From: Blautia schinkii DSM 10518
GTDB taxonomy: Bacteria > Bacillota > Clostridia > Lachnospirales > Lachnospiraceae
Direction: 5' to 3'
Length of the DNA: 64,000 bases
NCBI GenBank assembly: GCA_000702025.1
Contig: JNKJ01000011.1
Location: 215,124 to 279,123 of the forward strand
The notes beneath the pieces are model-generated. The model searched no databases. It worked only from the letters and a program-made list of their open reading frames with translations, and had not been told where the DNA came from. Below, in pieces: positions 53,002-61,144 of this stretch. The position numbers and the translations under genes are program-made. Every line of letters begins with the position of its first letter. The stretch's first letter is position 1.

Positions 53002-54789
53002 TCACTCTTTGTAGATTGCACCGAATCGGCATTTTTCCATGCAGGCTCCGCATTTCACGCATTTATCCTGGTTGATCATGTGCGGCTCCTTCTTTTCGCC
53101 GACAATCGCTCCGTTTGGACATACTCTTGCGCACAAGGTACAGCCTTTACATTTGTCTGCGTCAATCTTATACTGTAGCAGATCCTTACATACGCCTGCG
53201 GGACATCTCTTATCCACGATATGGGCAATGTACTCATCCCGGAAATACCGCAGTGTGGAGATAACCGGATTGGGGGCTGTCTGCCCGAGCGCGCACAGGG
53301 AGTTCGTCTTCAGATGGTAGGCAAGCTCCTCCAGCTTATCGAGGTCCTCCATGGTGCCCTGGCCTTTGGTAATCTTTTCGAGAATTTCCAGCATACGCCT
53401 GGTTCCTACACGGCAGGGCGTACATTTGCCGCAGGACTCATCCACGGTAAATTCCAGGAAGAATTTCGCGATATCTACCATACAGTTGTCCTCGTCCATG
53501 ACGATCAGTCCGCCGGAGCCCATCATGGAGCCGATGGCAATCAGGTTGTCATAGTCAATGGGAACGTCCATCTTCTCAGCCGGGATACAGCCGCCGGATG
53601 GTCCGCCTGTCTGGGCAGCCTTGAACTTCTTGCCATTGGGAATACCGCCACCGATTTCCTCGATGATCTCACGCAGCGTGGTGCCCATGGGTATCTCTAC
53701 GAGGCCTGTGTTGTTAATCTTTCCTCCGAGAGCGAACACCTTGGTTCCCTTGGACTTCTCGGTTCCCATGGAAGAGAACCACTCCGGTCCGTTTAGGATG
53801 ATCTGCGGAACATTGGCGTAGGTCTCAACGTTGTTTAAGATGGTTGGCTTCTGGAAAAGCCCCTTAAGCGCCGGGAAAGGCGGACGTGGACGCGGCTCGC
53901 CTCTTCGGCCTTCAATGGAGGTCATCAGTGCTGTCTCCTCGCCGCAGACAAAGGCTCCTGCTCCCAAACGAAGCTCAATATCAAAATCAAAGCCGCTGTC
54001 AAAAATATTTTTGCCCAGCAGTCCATACTCCCTGGCCTGGCCGATGGCAATCTCCAGACGCTTGACAGCGATGGGATATTCGGCACGTACATAAATGTAG
54101 CCCTGGGATGCGCCGATGGCATAGCCTGCGATAGCCATGGCCTCGAGTACCACGTGCGGGTCACCCTCCAGGATGGAACGATCCATGAACGCGCCCGGGT
54201 CGCCTTCGTCCGCATTACAGCATACATACTTCTGATCCGCGTCATTGGCTTTGGCAAATTTCCACTTCATGCCCGTGGGGAAGCCTGCGCCGCCGCGGCC
54301 GCGAAGTCCGCTGTCCAGCATCACCTGGATCACCTCGTCCGGGGTCATCTTGGTAAGTACGGTTCCAAGGGCTTCGTAGCCTCTTGTTCCTATGTATTCC
54401 TCAATATTCTCGGGATTAATGACACCGCAGTTGCGCAGCGCGATTCTTTTCTGTTTTTTGTAGAACTTTGTCTCCTGAAGGGGCAGGACCTCCTCCTGCT
54501 TCGTTGTCTCATCGTATAAAAGACGCTTAACAACTCTGCCCTTTAAGAGATGCTCGGAGACGATTTCCGGGATATCCTCCTCCTTTACCATGGCGTAAAA
54601 GGAGCCTTCCGGATAAACGATCATGATGGGGCCAAGTGCACAAAGACCGAAGCAGCCTGTTCTGACAACGCCCACTTCCTCATCGAGCCCGGCATTTTTT
54701 ATTTCTTGCTGAAGTTTTTCTATAATTTTCTGGCTGCCTGAGGAAGTACACCCTGTTCCACCACAGACCAATACGTGTGAACGATACAT
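53002..54789 (-). CDS. hydB: NADH-binding subunit of the second hydrogenase (HydB / NuoF-like)
   Basis: 595 aa from the ATG at 54789 (GGAGG 9 nt upstream). The layout equals the first HydB: thioredoxin-like [2Fe-2S] start (C-G-G-T-G-C, T-G-C-F-G-L-C), FMN/NADH loop G-R-G-G-A-G-F-P-T-G, D-E-G-D-P-G-A-F-M-D, [4Fe-4S] S-C-G-K-C-T-P-C-R, and two C-terminal clusters (C-K-G-C-T-L-C, C-V-K-C-G-A-C). HydA3 follows after 14 bp. It supplies NADH electrons to the second bifurcating hydrogenase. Confidence 0.94.
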   Translation of the reverse strand: MYRSHVLVCGGTGCTSSGSQKIIEKLQQEIKNAGLDEEVGVVRTGCFGLCALGPIMIVYPEGSFYAMVKEEDIPEIVSEHLLKGRVVKRLLYDETTKQEEVLPLQETKFYKKQKRIALRNCGVINPENIEEYIGTRGYEALGTVLTKMTPDEVIQVMLDSGLRGRGGAGFPTGMKWKFAKANDADQKYVCCNADEGDPGAFMDRSILEGDPHVVLEAMAIAGYAIGASQGYIYVRAEYPIAVKRLEIAIGQAREYGLLGKNIFDSGFDFDIELRLGAGAFVCGEETALMTSIEGRRGEPRPRPPFPALKGLFQKPTILNNVETYANVPQIILNGPEWFSSMGTEKSKGTKVFALGGKINNTGLVEIPMGTTLREIIEEIGGGIPNGKKFKAAQTGGPSGGCIPAEKMDVPIDYDNLIAIGSMMGSGGLIVMDEDNCMVDIAKFFLEFTVDESCGKCTPCRVGTRRMLEILEKITKGQGTMEDLDKLEELAYHLKTNSLCALGQTAPNPVISTLRYFRDEYIAHIVDKRCPAGVCKDLLQYKIDADKCKGCTLCARVCPNGAIVGEKKEPHMINQDKCVKCGACMEKCRFGAIYKE

Positions 54790-54805
54790 ATTCCTAGCCC
54801 TCCTT

Positions 54806-55186
54806 CTATTTCTCACCTATTTTTTCCGCGTTCAGGGTATATTTCGTTACCGGCTGCCCGCCCTGAAGATGCATTCTCACCACTTCCATGGCCTTATCCG
54901 GATTCATCTTCACATAAGTCACCTTGTCCTTGCCAGGCTCCAATACCTCCACAATGGGCTCATACTGACAAAGCCCGATGCAGCCGGTCTGGGTAACCAT
55001 CACATCATTGAGTCCCAGCTCCTGCACTGCATCGGAAAGTGTGGTCAGTACCGGTCTTGCACCGCTTGCAATTCCACAGGTAGCCATACCTACGATCACT
55101 CGCGTCTGCTTCTCACTTTCGGAACGCAGACCTATTTTTCCTTCCATTTTTTCTCTGATTGCTTTTAATTCTTCAAGAGATTTCAT
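54806..55186 (-). CDS. Thioredoxin-like [2Fe-2S] ferredoxin (HydD-like)
   Basis: 126 aa. After a helical start it has the four cluster cysteines in M-A-T-C-G-I-A-S-G-A and T-G-C-I-G-L-C, a NuoE/HydB-type thioredoxin-like fold standing alone. It ends K-Y-T-L-N-A-E-K-I-G-E-K. Position between the ATPase and hydB matches the hydD gene of acetogen-type hyd operons as I recall them. It may be an extra electron carrier of the complex. The first hyd operon in this window lacks it. Confidence 0.82.
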   Translation of the reverse strand: MKSLEELKAIREKMEGKIGLRSESEKQTRVIVGMATCGIASGARPVLTTLSDAVQELGLNDVMVTQTGCIGLCQYEPIVEVLEPGKDKVTYVKMNPDKAMEVVRMHLQGGQPVTKYTLNAEKIGEK

Positions 55187-55214
55187 AAAAATCCTCCATT
55201 TCTATCCCACCCGG

Positions 55215-55772
55215 CTAAATTTCTATACCGTTGTCTGTGGCTGTCTTATTTTCATCCAGATATTCTCTGATAAATTTCGATACCTCCGCGGTCTGTAAGG
55301 GCACATCGCCCAAAAGCTGTTTCAGCTCCCTGGAATCCATCACAAAGGTATTATCGTTAAAAATATATCGATAAATGACGTCAGTTGACGGATGAAATAC
55401 CACTAAGGTATGGACTGTGGCATTGATATCGCCAAGAGGCATCCTGTCTATATGAGAAAGACCGAATACCGCTTTCACCGCGGTCCCTCTGCCTTTTTCC
55501 GATATAATCGAAAAGCTTCCTCCCGTACACTCCGCAGCCTGTTTAAAAAACGGAATGCCAAGGCCCACCTTTCTGGTGGTTCTTGTAGTATAAAAGGGGT
55601 CCTGCACCTTATCGAGCTGGTCTGCATCCATCCCGCATCCGTCGTCGGTAATGGTCACGGTAAGCGTATCCTCTTCTGTGCTGATGATGACTGAGATTTC
55701 AATCAGAGCCGCACCCGCACGTACGGAATTTTCCGCCACATCCAGGATGTTCAGTGCAATTTCCGGCATCAT
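55215..55772 (-). CDS. Stand-alone HATPase domain protein in the hyd operon (HydE-like)
   Basis: 185 aa. A GHKL ATP-binding fold: N-box L-D-V-A-E-N-S-V, G1 box D-D-G-C-G-M, G2 box G-L-G-I-P-F-F and G-R-G-T-A-V-K. There is no dimerisation/phosphoacceptor domain and no sensor. About 75 extra residues follow the ATPase fold. Its place between hydC and hydD suggests regulation or assembly of the hydrogenase rather than a two-component role. Anti-sigma-type kinase activity is another option. Confidence 0.8.
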   Translation of the reverse strand: MMPEIALNILDVAENSVRAGAALIEISVIISTEEDTLTVTITDDGCGMDADQLDKVQDPFYTTRTTRKVGLGIPFFKQAAECTGGSFSIISEKGRGTAVKAVFGLSHIDRMPLGDINATVHTLVVFHPSTDVIYRYIFNDNTFVMDSRELKQLLGDVPLQTAEVSKFIREYLDENKTATDNGIEI

Positions 55773-55775
55773 AGG

Positions 55776-56270
55776 CTATTCGTATTTGGCCAGGATACCG
55801 TCAATAGCATCCACGGTCATACGTCCGTAAACATCATCATTCACCATCATGACAGGCGCCAGGCCGCATGCGCCCACACAGCGGCACGCATCAAGTGAAA
55901 ATCTGCCGTCCTCGGTGCACTCTCCGCCTACAATTCCAAGCTTTTCCATCAGCGCATTGTAAATGTCTCCGGAGCCTTTTACGTAGCAGGCAGTTCCAAG
56001 ACATACCGATACCTGATTGCGTCCCTTGGGGTTGAGGGTAAACTGAGAGTAAAAGGTGACCACGCCGTATACCCGCTCAAGAGGAATCCCCATCTCTTTG
56101 GCAACGATTTTCTGAACCTCCAGCGGCAGGTATCCGTAGATTCCCTGTGCCTTCTGGAGAATAGGCATCAGCGCCCCCTTCTCATTCTTGAGCGCTCTGA
56201 TGACATTCAACAGTTCCTCTTCCTGTTCTTTTGTCCCCTTAAATGGAACACACTGTTTTTTAGAATGCAT
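55776..56270 (-). CDS. hydC: NuoE-like [2Fe-2S] subunit of the second hydrogenase (HydC)
   Basis: 164 aa. A helical N-terminal bundle and the thioredoxin-like domain with cluster cysteines C-L-G-T-A-C-Y and C-R-C-V-G-A-C-G. First gene of the second hyd operon (hydC, ATPase, [2Fe-2S] protein, hydB, hydA). An AGGAGG box precedes the ATG. The promoter at 56449-56477 leaves a long leader of about 170 nt. Confidence 0.93.
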   Translation of the reverse strand: MHSKKQCVPFKGTKEQEEELLNVIRALKNEKGALMPILQKAQGIYGYLPLEVQKIVAKEMGIPLERVYGVVTFYSQFTLNPKGRNQVSVCLGTACYVKGSGDIYNALMEKLGIVGGECTEDGRFSLDACRCVGACGLAPVMMVNDDVYGRMTVDAIDGILAKYE

Positions 56271-56448
56271 TTTCCAACCTCCTAGATTTTACTGCTTAAC
56301 CTTCATATACTTTCCGCAAAAAGAAATGCCGTCCGTATGATCATGCTTAAGTTGGGTCAATAGTACCATAATCAGGATGGAAAAACCATCTCAATAATAC
56401 GGATTTTCCGGGTGTTACGGTTCATTTAGGCCCAATACCATACTACAC

Positions 56449-56477
56449 ATTGTAGGAAGTTGTTATTTTTTTGTTAA
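56449..56477 (-). promoter_or_regulatory. Promoter of the second hyd operon
   Basis: TTAACA (56472-56477) and TACAAT (56449-56454) are 17 bp apart on the minus strand. The -35 box lies within a TTGTTAA-rich patch. Confidence 0.55.
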
Positions 56478-56479
56478 TC

Positions 56480-56497
56480 TTGTTATCTTTTTAACCT
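56480..56497. promoter_or_regulatory. Possible Rex-type operator
   Basis: TTGTTATCTTTTTAACCT matches 11 of the 14 defined positions of the TTGTTAA-N4-TTAACAA consensus of the NADH/NAD sensor Rex. It lies between two divergent hydrogenase-related promoters, where redox control would make sense. The region is A+T-rich, so chance matches are likely. Confidence 0.3.
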
Positions 56498-56526
56498 TGA
56501 CTGTCAATTTAACTTTGTCAGAACAG

Positions 56527-56555
56527 TTGCATTTCAATTTCGCCAATGCTATACT
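56527..56555 (+). promoter_or_regulatory. Promoter of the DRTGG/ATPase/H-cluster-sensor operon
   Basis: TTGCAT (56527-56532) and TATACT (56550-56555) are 17 bp apart, about 50 bp before the first ATG. Confidence 0.65.
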
Positions 56556-56605
56556 TGGGATATATTAACAGGGATTTTTTCACATCAGAAAACTGGGAGG
56601 GTTTT

Positions 56606-56950
56606 ATGACAATTAATGCGATTAAGGAGCTCTTGGATGCACAGGTTCTCTTCGGCGAGGAATTGCTGGACCTGGAGGCAGAATTTGTATTTTCATCCGA
56701 TATGATGAGCGATGTCCTGGCCTATGCGCAGGATCAGTCCGTGCTTGTCACAGGACTGTGCAACCCGCAGGTGGTGCGTACCGCGGAAATGCTGGACATT
56801 GTGTGCATTGTCTTTGTACGCGGCAAAAGTCCTGACGAGCATATTCTCCGCCTTGCCCGGGAGAAAGGCATCGTTATACTTGCCACCGAACACCATATGT
56901 TTACCACCTGCGGCATACTGTATGTCAATGGATTACGTGGAGGTGCCTGA
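56606..56950 (+). CDS. DRTGG-domain protein
   Basis: 114 aa from the ATG at 56606, which has GGGAGGG in front; the longer ORF start at 56546 lies within the promoter. The sequence V-L-V-T-G-L-C-N-P-Q-V-V-R-T-A-E-M-L-D, followed by I-V-F-V-R-G-K, resembles DRTGG ligand-binding domains. It precedes an ATPase and an H-cluster protein in one operon (one base apart). A regulatory or scaffold role is inferred. Confidence 0.72.
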   Translation: MTINAIKELLDAQVLFGEELLDLEAEFVFSSDMMSDVLAYAQDQSVLVTGLCNPQVVRTAEMLDIVCIVFVRGKSPDEHILRLAREKGIVILATEHHMFTTCGILYVNGLRGGA

Positions 56951-57373
56951 ATGAACGAGAGTATTACATTCCAATATAAGATTTCCGGGGATGATTTCAC
57001 AAGGGCCGGGGAAGCCAGCAGCGACGTAAAGAATAAATTAAAAATGATGGGCGTTGACAATAACGTAATCCGAAAGACCGCCATAGCCATGTACGAGGGG
57101 GAGATCAACATGGTCATCCATGCCGACGGCGGAGACATTACCGTGGATATCAGTGACGATGAGATTAAAATCGTCCTCGCAGACCAGGGCCCGGGCATCA
57201 AGGATGTGGTCAAGGCCATGCAGGCAGGCTTCTCCACTGCACCTGAGGAGGTGCGTGCGCTTGGCTTCGGCGCAGGCATGGGGCTTCCCAATATGAAAAA
57301 ATATTCCGATGAGATGCAGATTGAAACGGAGCTCGGTGTAGGTACGACCGTCACCATGCTTATACATATGTAA
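56951..57373 (+). CDS. RsbW-like HATPase (anti-sigma-type serine kinase fold)
   Basis: 140 aa. It has the short GHKL fold of anti-sigma factors: N-box A-I-A-M-Y-E-G-E-I-N, G1 box L-A-D-Q-G-P-G-I, and G-F-G-A-G-M-G-L-P-N-M. It starts directly after the DRTGG gene and is followed by the H-cluster protein. The three appear to form a switch in which the sensor controls the kinase. The partner protein is not in view. Confidence 0.82.
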   Translation: MNESITFQYKISGDDFTRAGEASSDVKNKLKMMGVDNNVIRKTAIAMYEGEINMVIHADGGDITVDISDDEIKIVLADQGPGIKDVVKAMQAGFSTAPEEVRALGFGAGMGLPNMKKYSDEMQIETELGVGTTVTMLIHM

Positions 57374-57384
57374 GGAGGCTGCTC

Positions 57385-58764
57385 ATGAACAAATTTATCC
57401 GCTCCGTCCGTCTCGACGAAGACGCTTGCCGGGGGTGCATCAACTGTATCAAGCACTGCCCTACCCAGGCAATCCGTGTACATAACGGCAAGGCGCATAT
57501 CACAGACAAGTTCTGTATTGACTGCGGGCGCTGCATCCGCTACTGTCCGCACCATGCGAAAATACCGGACTATGATTCCCTGAATGTGATCAATAATTTC
57601 AAATATACTGTGGCGCTGCCCGCACCGTCGCTTTACGCACAATACAACAACCTCACCAATGTGGATATCGTGCTCAATGCGCTTCTGAAGCTGGGGTTTG
57701 ATGATGTGTTCGAGGTGAGTGCGGCAGCAGAGCTTGTGTCCGAGGCTTCCAGAGCCTATATCGAGGCACATGAGGAGGAAGCGCCGTTTATCAGTACTGC
57801 GTGTCCATCCATCGTGCGTCTCGTTCGGGTGAAATTCCCGTCGCTCATTCCCAAGCTTCTGCCCTTCAAGCCGCCTGTGGAGGTGGCCGCGGAAATCGCC
57901 AGAAAGCGCGCCATGGAGAAAACAGGGCTTGCCTCAGAAGATATCGGTATTATTTTTATCTCCCCCTGCCCCTCTAAGGTGTCCTATGTGAAAGCGCCGT
58001 TGGGAATCAAAAAAAGCCAGATTGACAATGTGGTTGCCATTAAGGAGGTTTATCCTCTGCTCCTGCCCCATATGACACACGATGAAAATTCCCTCACTCC
58101 TCTCTCTGCCTCAGGCCGTATCGGAATCGGCTGGGGAAACAGCGGCGGGGAGGCGGCAGGTATCATTACGGATAGTTATCTGGCCGCGGACGGTATTGTG
58201 AACGTGCTGCGTGTGCTTGAGGGTTTGGAGGATGAAAAGATACATGGCCTTAAGTTTATCGAGTTAAATGCCTGCAATGGAGGATGTGTAGGTGGAGTTT
58301 TAACTGTAGAAAACGCTTATGTGGCGGAGAGCAAAACGAAGCGGATACTCCGGTATCTTCCTGTGACGCAGAGCCATCTGGATTCTTATCCGGATGTGCG
58401 GGTGAAATGGGACAGCCTTGTAGAGTATGAGCCGGTGTTCCGTTTGGGCAGCACTTTTAAAGAGAGTCTGCACATGATGAAAACTGTGGAGGAGCTTACC
58501 AAGCGTTTCCCGGGGCTGGACTGCGGTTCCTGCGGTGCGCCGACCTGTCAGGCGTTGGCAGAGGATATTGTGCGCGGGGAGGCGACGGTAAATGACTGTA
58601 CGTATGTACTGAGAGATTATATCAATAGATTGTCAGATGAGATTGAGCTCCTGGCCAATGCTGTTAATGAGAATGGGCAGAGCGATGAGTCGTTGAAAAC
58701 ATTGCAGGAGAATATTGGGAGGTTAAGTGTGGAATTGGAGGAGCTGTTTCATTCTACGTTCTGA
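57385..58764 (+). CDS. H-cluster sensor-like [FeFe]-hydrogenase homologue
   Basis: 459 aa. Two ferredoxin clusters (Cys15/18/21/25 and Cys44/47/50/54) precede a short H-domain. The loops are S-T-A-C-P-S (Ala139, Cys140), S-P-C-P-S-K (Cys195) and A-C-N-G-G-C (Cys297/301). All four cubane/H-cluster ligand positions remain, but the proton-relay Cys is Ala, as in sensory rather than catalytic enzymes. A second Fe-S motif (D-C-G-S-C-G-A-P-T-C) lies near the C-terminal end, followed by a coiled coil. There is no PAS domain. It probably feeds a redox or H2 signal to the RsbW-like ATPase encoded just upstream. Confidence 0.87.
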   Translation: MNKFIRSVRLDEDACRGCINCIKHCPTQAIRVHNGKAHITDKFCIDCGRCIRYCPHHAKIPDYDSLNVINNFKYTVALPAPSLYAQYNNLTNVDIVLNALLKLGFDDVFEVSAAAELVSEASRAYIEAHEEEAPFISTACPSIVRLVRVKFPSLIPKLLPFKPPVEVAAEIARKRAMEKTGLASEDIGIIFISPCPSKVSYVKAPLGIKKSQIDNVVAIKEVYPLLLPHMTHDENSLTPLSASGRIGIGWGNSGGEAAGIITDSYLAADGIVNVLRVLEGLEDEKIHGLKFIELNACNGGCVGGVLTVENAYVAESKTKRILRYLPVTQSHLDSYPDVRVKWDSLVEYEPVFRLGSTFKESLHMMKTVEELTKRFPGLDCGSCGAPTCQALAEDIVRGEATVNDCTYVLRDYINRLSDEIELLANAVNENGQSDESLKTLQENIGRLSVELEELFHSTF

Positions 58765-58785
58765 GAAAAGTGGAGGGAAAGGGGG

Positions 58786-59040
58786 CCCCGGAAGGTGGTT
58801 GAACGGTGCGAGGTGGGAATTTGGGGGCGGAGAAGTGGCACTGTCGATGTCAGGCAATGCTCGCTTCCCTTCAACTAATCGGTAACTGCGACTAAGCCGC
58901 TCATGAAGAGCATTCGCGGCTAAGTCTCCGTAACCGATGGATTTTCAGGCGCGCTTCCGCAAATTGCCTGACATCGACAGTGCCACTTCTCCGCCCCCAA
59001 ATTCCCACCTCGCACCTTCCACTACGTTCCCGCCCCTTTG
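58786..59040 (+). repeat. Structured palindromic element, copy 3
   Basis: Outer arms 58805-58857 and 58964-59016 pair perfectly over 53 bp. The inner stem is ATCGGT/ACCGAT (58878-58883, 58933-58938), different from copies 1 and 2 but fully complementary. The loop segments and the tail ACTACGTTCCC match copy 1. It lies between convergent genes (H-cluster sensor and serpin), where a bidirectional transcription end would be expected. No ORF. Confidence 0.87.
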
Positions 59041-59096
59041 TAGAGATTGTTGTTTTCACCGGAAAATTCTATCTATATTGTTCTATTTTTATCTTT

Positions 59097-60347
59097 TTAC
59101 TTCTGTATATCCATCATAGTGCCGGTGAATATAGGTGTATTTGTTTCGCAGTCTATAATCATATAGACGAATGGTCTGTCCAGATATATCTGTTTTTCTG
59201 AAAGCATGGCTGATTCTACGGCAATCTCCACGGCAGTGGATGCTCCGGCTTTGGTGCCTTGCTCGTCTACGTCAATGAAGGTTTTGTGCAGCACGCGGCT
59301 GATATATAATTGTCCTTCTGAGCTTTGCCCGATTCCGGATAAATCTGCCTTTGCTTTGTCAAATGCATCGGTTATTCCCATTTGTTTAAGTACTTCATTC
59401 ATGTTTACATCGTATTCACTGCTGAATTTTGGAATGGCCGCATCAACTGCTGTTTGTTCAGCATTCGCAAGTAGTTGGGTTAGGTGTTCTCCGGTAAGAG
59501 AATCCACGTATTCTTTTACACTCGTACCTTCATCCGGCAAAAGAGCGGCAAATGCATATTTTTTATCCGCATAATATTTGAGAAAGCCTTCTGCCATGTC
59601 ATCCTTCAGATATGTTGATTCTGTCGAATACATGAAATCTGCCTCACGGGTCTGTCCGTCCTCCAGGGTAAAGGTTCCTTTTCCCTGCTCTGACTCCAGG
59701 TAGGGTTCCTCCCATTGTGCGTCAAAGCAGACCGCATTGATCAAGTACATTACCACTGCATCCGGGATTTCATCAATGATTTCTTCTATCATACTGTCTG
59801 TATGCTCACTCACCCATGCATTAATATCGTCCTTTGTAGCTTCGTCAAAAGGCGCTTTGTATAATGACGCATTATAATAATCCGCGTTTACCTGCAAGAA
59901 ATCAGGATTTACCTGAAATGTACCGACATCCTTAAACCAAATAGAATTTGCAAATAACAGCTTACATTTTTCTTCTGCAGAGAGAGATGCCATATATGCA
60001 TAAAAATAATCATTAAACCCGGAAACCGGCATTCCAAGCGTTTCCCCCATCTGTGAGAGTGTATTGCCCTTAGCTCCATTAGCTGTCATTGCGAGAGCAT
60101 ATAGCACAGATACCGGAGAAATCAAGCTGTTTTCTCCATCTTCCATGCATTTCTGCAACAATCTGACAGAGAAATCCGACACAGCAGCATTTCCCGCGGT
60201 AGTATCAGCGTCCGTGCCAACCTCCCCGGCCTGCACCTCCTGCATCAAATCCTCCGCTTGAACATCCGCGCTCACATCAAGAGCGCCGAACATACCTTGC
60301 ACCATAAGCCCCATACACAGCAGTACGGACAAAATCTTCTTTTTCAT
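59097..60347 (-). CDS. Secreted serpin
   Basis: 416 aa from the ATG at 60347 (GGGAGGG 5 nt before it). A signal peptide (K-K-K, then a hydrophobic stretch to about residue 20, A-L-D-V-S-A) precedes a complete serpin fold. The reactive-loop hinge is D-E-Q-G-T-K-A-G-A-S-T-A, followed by V-E-I-A-V-E-S, and the C-terminus carries D-R-P-F-V-Y-M-I. By hinge count the scissile bond would be Glu-Ser, but the loop is a few residues longer than in antitrypsin, so this is tentative. It inhibits an unknown, perhaps host, serine or cysteine protease by suicide trapping. Confidence 0.9.
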   Translation of the reverse strand: MKKKILSVLLCMGLMVQGMFGALDVSADVQAEDLMQEVQAGEVGTDADTTAGNAAVSDFSVRLLQKCMEDGENSLISPVSVLYALAMTANGAKGNTLSQMGETLGMPVSGFNDYFYAYMASLSAEEKCKLLFANSIWFKDVGTFQVNPDFLQVNADYYNASLYKAPFDEATKDDINAWVSEHTDSMIEEIIDEIPDAVVMYLINAVCFDAQWEEPYLESEQGKGTFTLEDGQTREADFMYSTESTYLKDDMAEGFLKYYADKKYAFAALLPDEGTSVKEYVDSLTGEHLTQLLANAEQTAVDAAIPKFSSEYDVNMNEVLKQMGITDAFDKAKADLSGIGQSSEGQLYISRVLHKTFIDVDEQGTKAGASTAVEIAVESAMLSEKQIYLDRPFVYMIIDCETNTPIFTGTMMDIQK

Positions 60348-60493
60348 CATATCCCTCCCTCGTATAATCATCTGATAATTTTCCTTATTTCTCATGTTTT
60401 GTACTCCCATTATATCACGCCCGCACAAATCGTTCATTTATTATCATCTATTTCAAACAAATATACTTGACATAAATCCCAAAAACTGCTTCT

Positions 60494-61144
60494 TCATTTC
60501 TTCACCATGTCCGAACTTGTAAATCGAAAACCTCGAAACAGATATATTCCAAGTACCGCATTAAACCCCGTTGCGGCAAACAAACTAAAGCGCTCTGCAA
60601 TACCAAAGTATTCTTTAGGTACAATACCTACGCCGATTGCTCCCGCGAACATCAACAGCAATGTCACAGTTGCCCATATAGCAAGAGATTTATACTGCTT
60701 ATCTCTAAAACCGCCTGCCATAAACAAAATCAACGAAATAATGGAAATCAGCACAACAAGCACCGTCACAACATAGGTGTGCATAAAATCCTGAAAAGTC
60801 CCTGCATAACCGCTGTCCGAAAGAGGGAACATACCGTAACCCACACTGGAAATCCAATACATTATAGCGAATAGGTAAATACCTTGCCGAAGTGTTTTAT
60901 TTAACCTGCCTTGTACGAATACACAGACCATCATAATAGAAACTATACCGCACGCCCCATAGGGAGAAGCAAGCTGGTTCCACAGCATTTTAGACGGTGA
61001 ATTTTCTGCCATTAAATCACTTACAGCCTGGGCCATCCAGTTATAGCCGGGATATGCAAGAGGGGCAAACACCACGGCTGCGGTATAGGATAACAAGCTT
61101 ATTACACCCAATAACCCCAACCATTGAATTAAAGATTTTTTCAT
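60494..61144 (-). CDS. DUF998 membrane protein
   Basis: 216 aa with six hydrophobic segments. L-L-S-Y-T-A-A-V-V-F-A-P-L-A-Y-P-G-Y-N and L-M-A-E-N-S-P-S fit the DUF998 family. The function is unknown. It overlaps the TetR stop by 4 bp (ATGA), so the pair is cotranscribed from a promoter upstream of the regulator, and the regulator probably controls it. Confidence 0.82.
   Translation of the reverse strand: MKKSLIQWLGLLGVISLLSYTAAVVFAPLAYPGYNWMAQAVSDLMAENSPSKMLWNQLASPYGACGIVSIMMVCVFVQGRLNKTLRQGIYLFAIMYWISSVGYGMFPLSDSGYAGTFQDFMHTYVVTVLVVLISIISLILFMAGGFRDKQYKSLAIWATVTLLLMFAGAIGVGIVPKEYFGIAERFSLFAATGFNAVLGIYLFRGFRFTSSDMVKK

Noticed and set aside
56734..57771. 345-aa minus-strand ORF
   Set aside because: Antisense to the well-supported DRTGG, ATPase and H-cluster genes.
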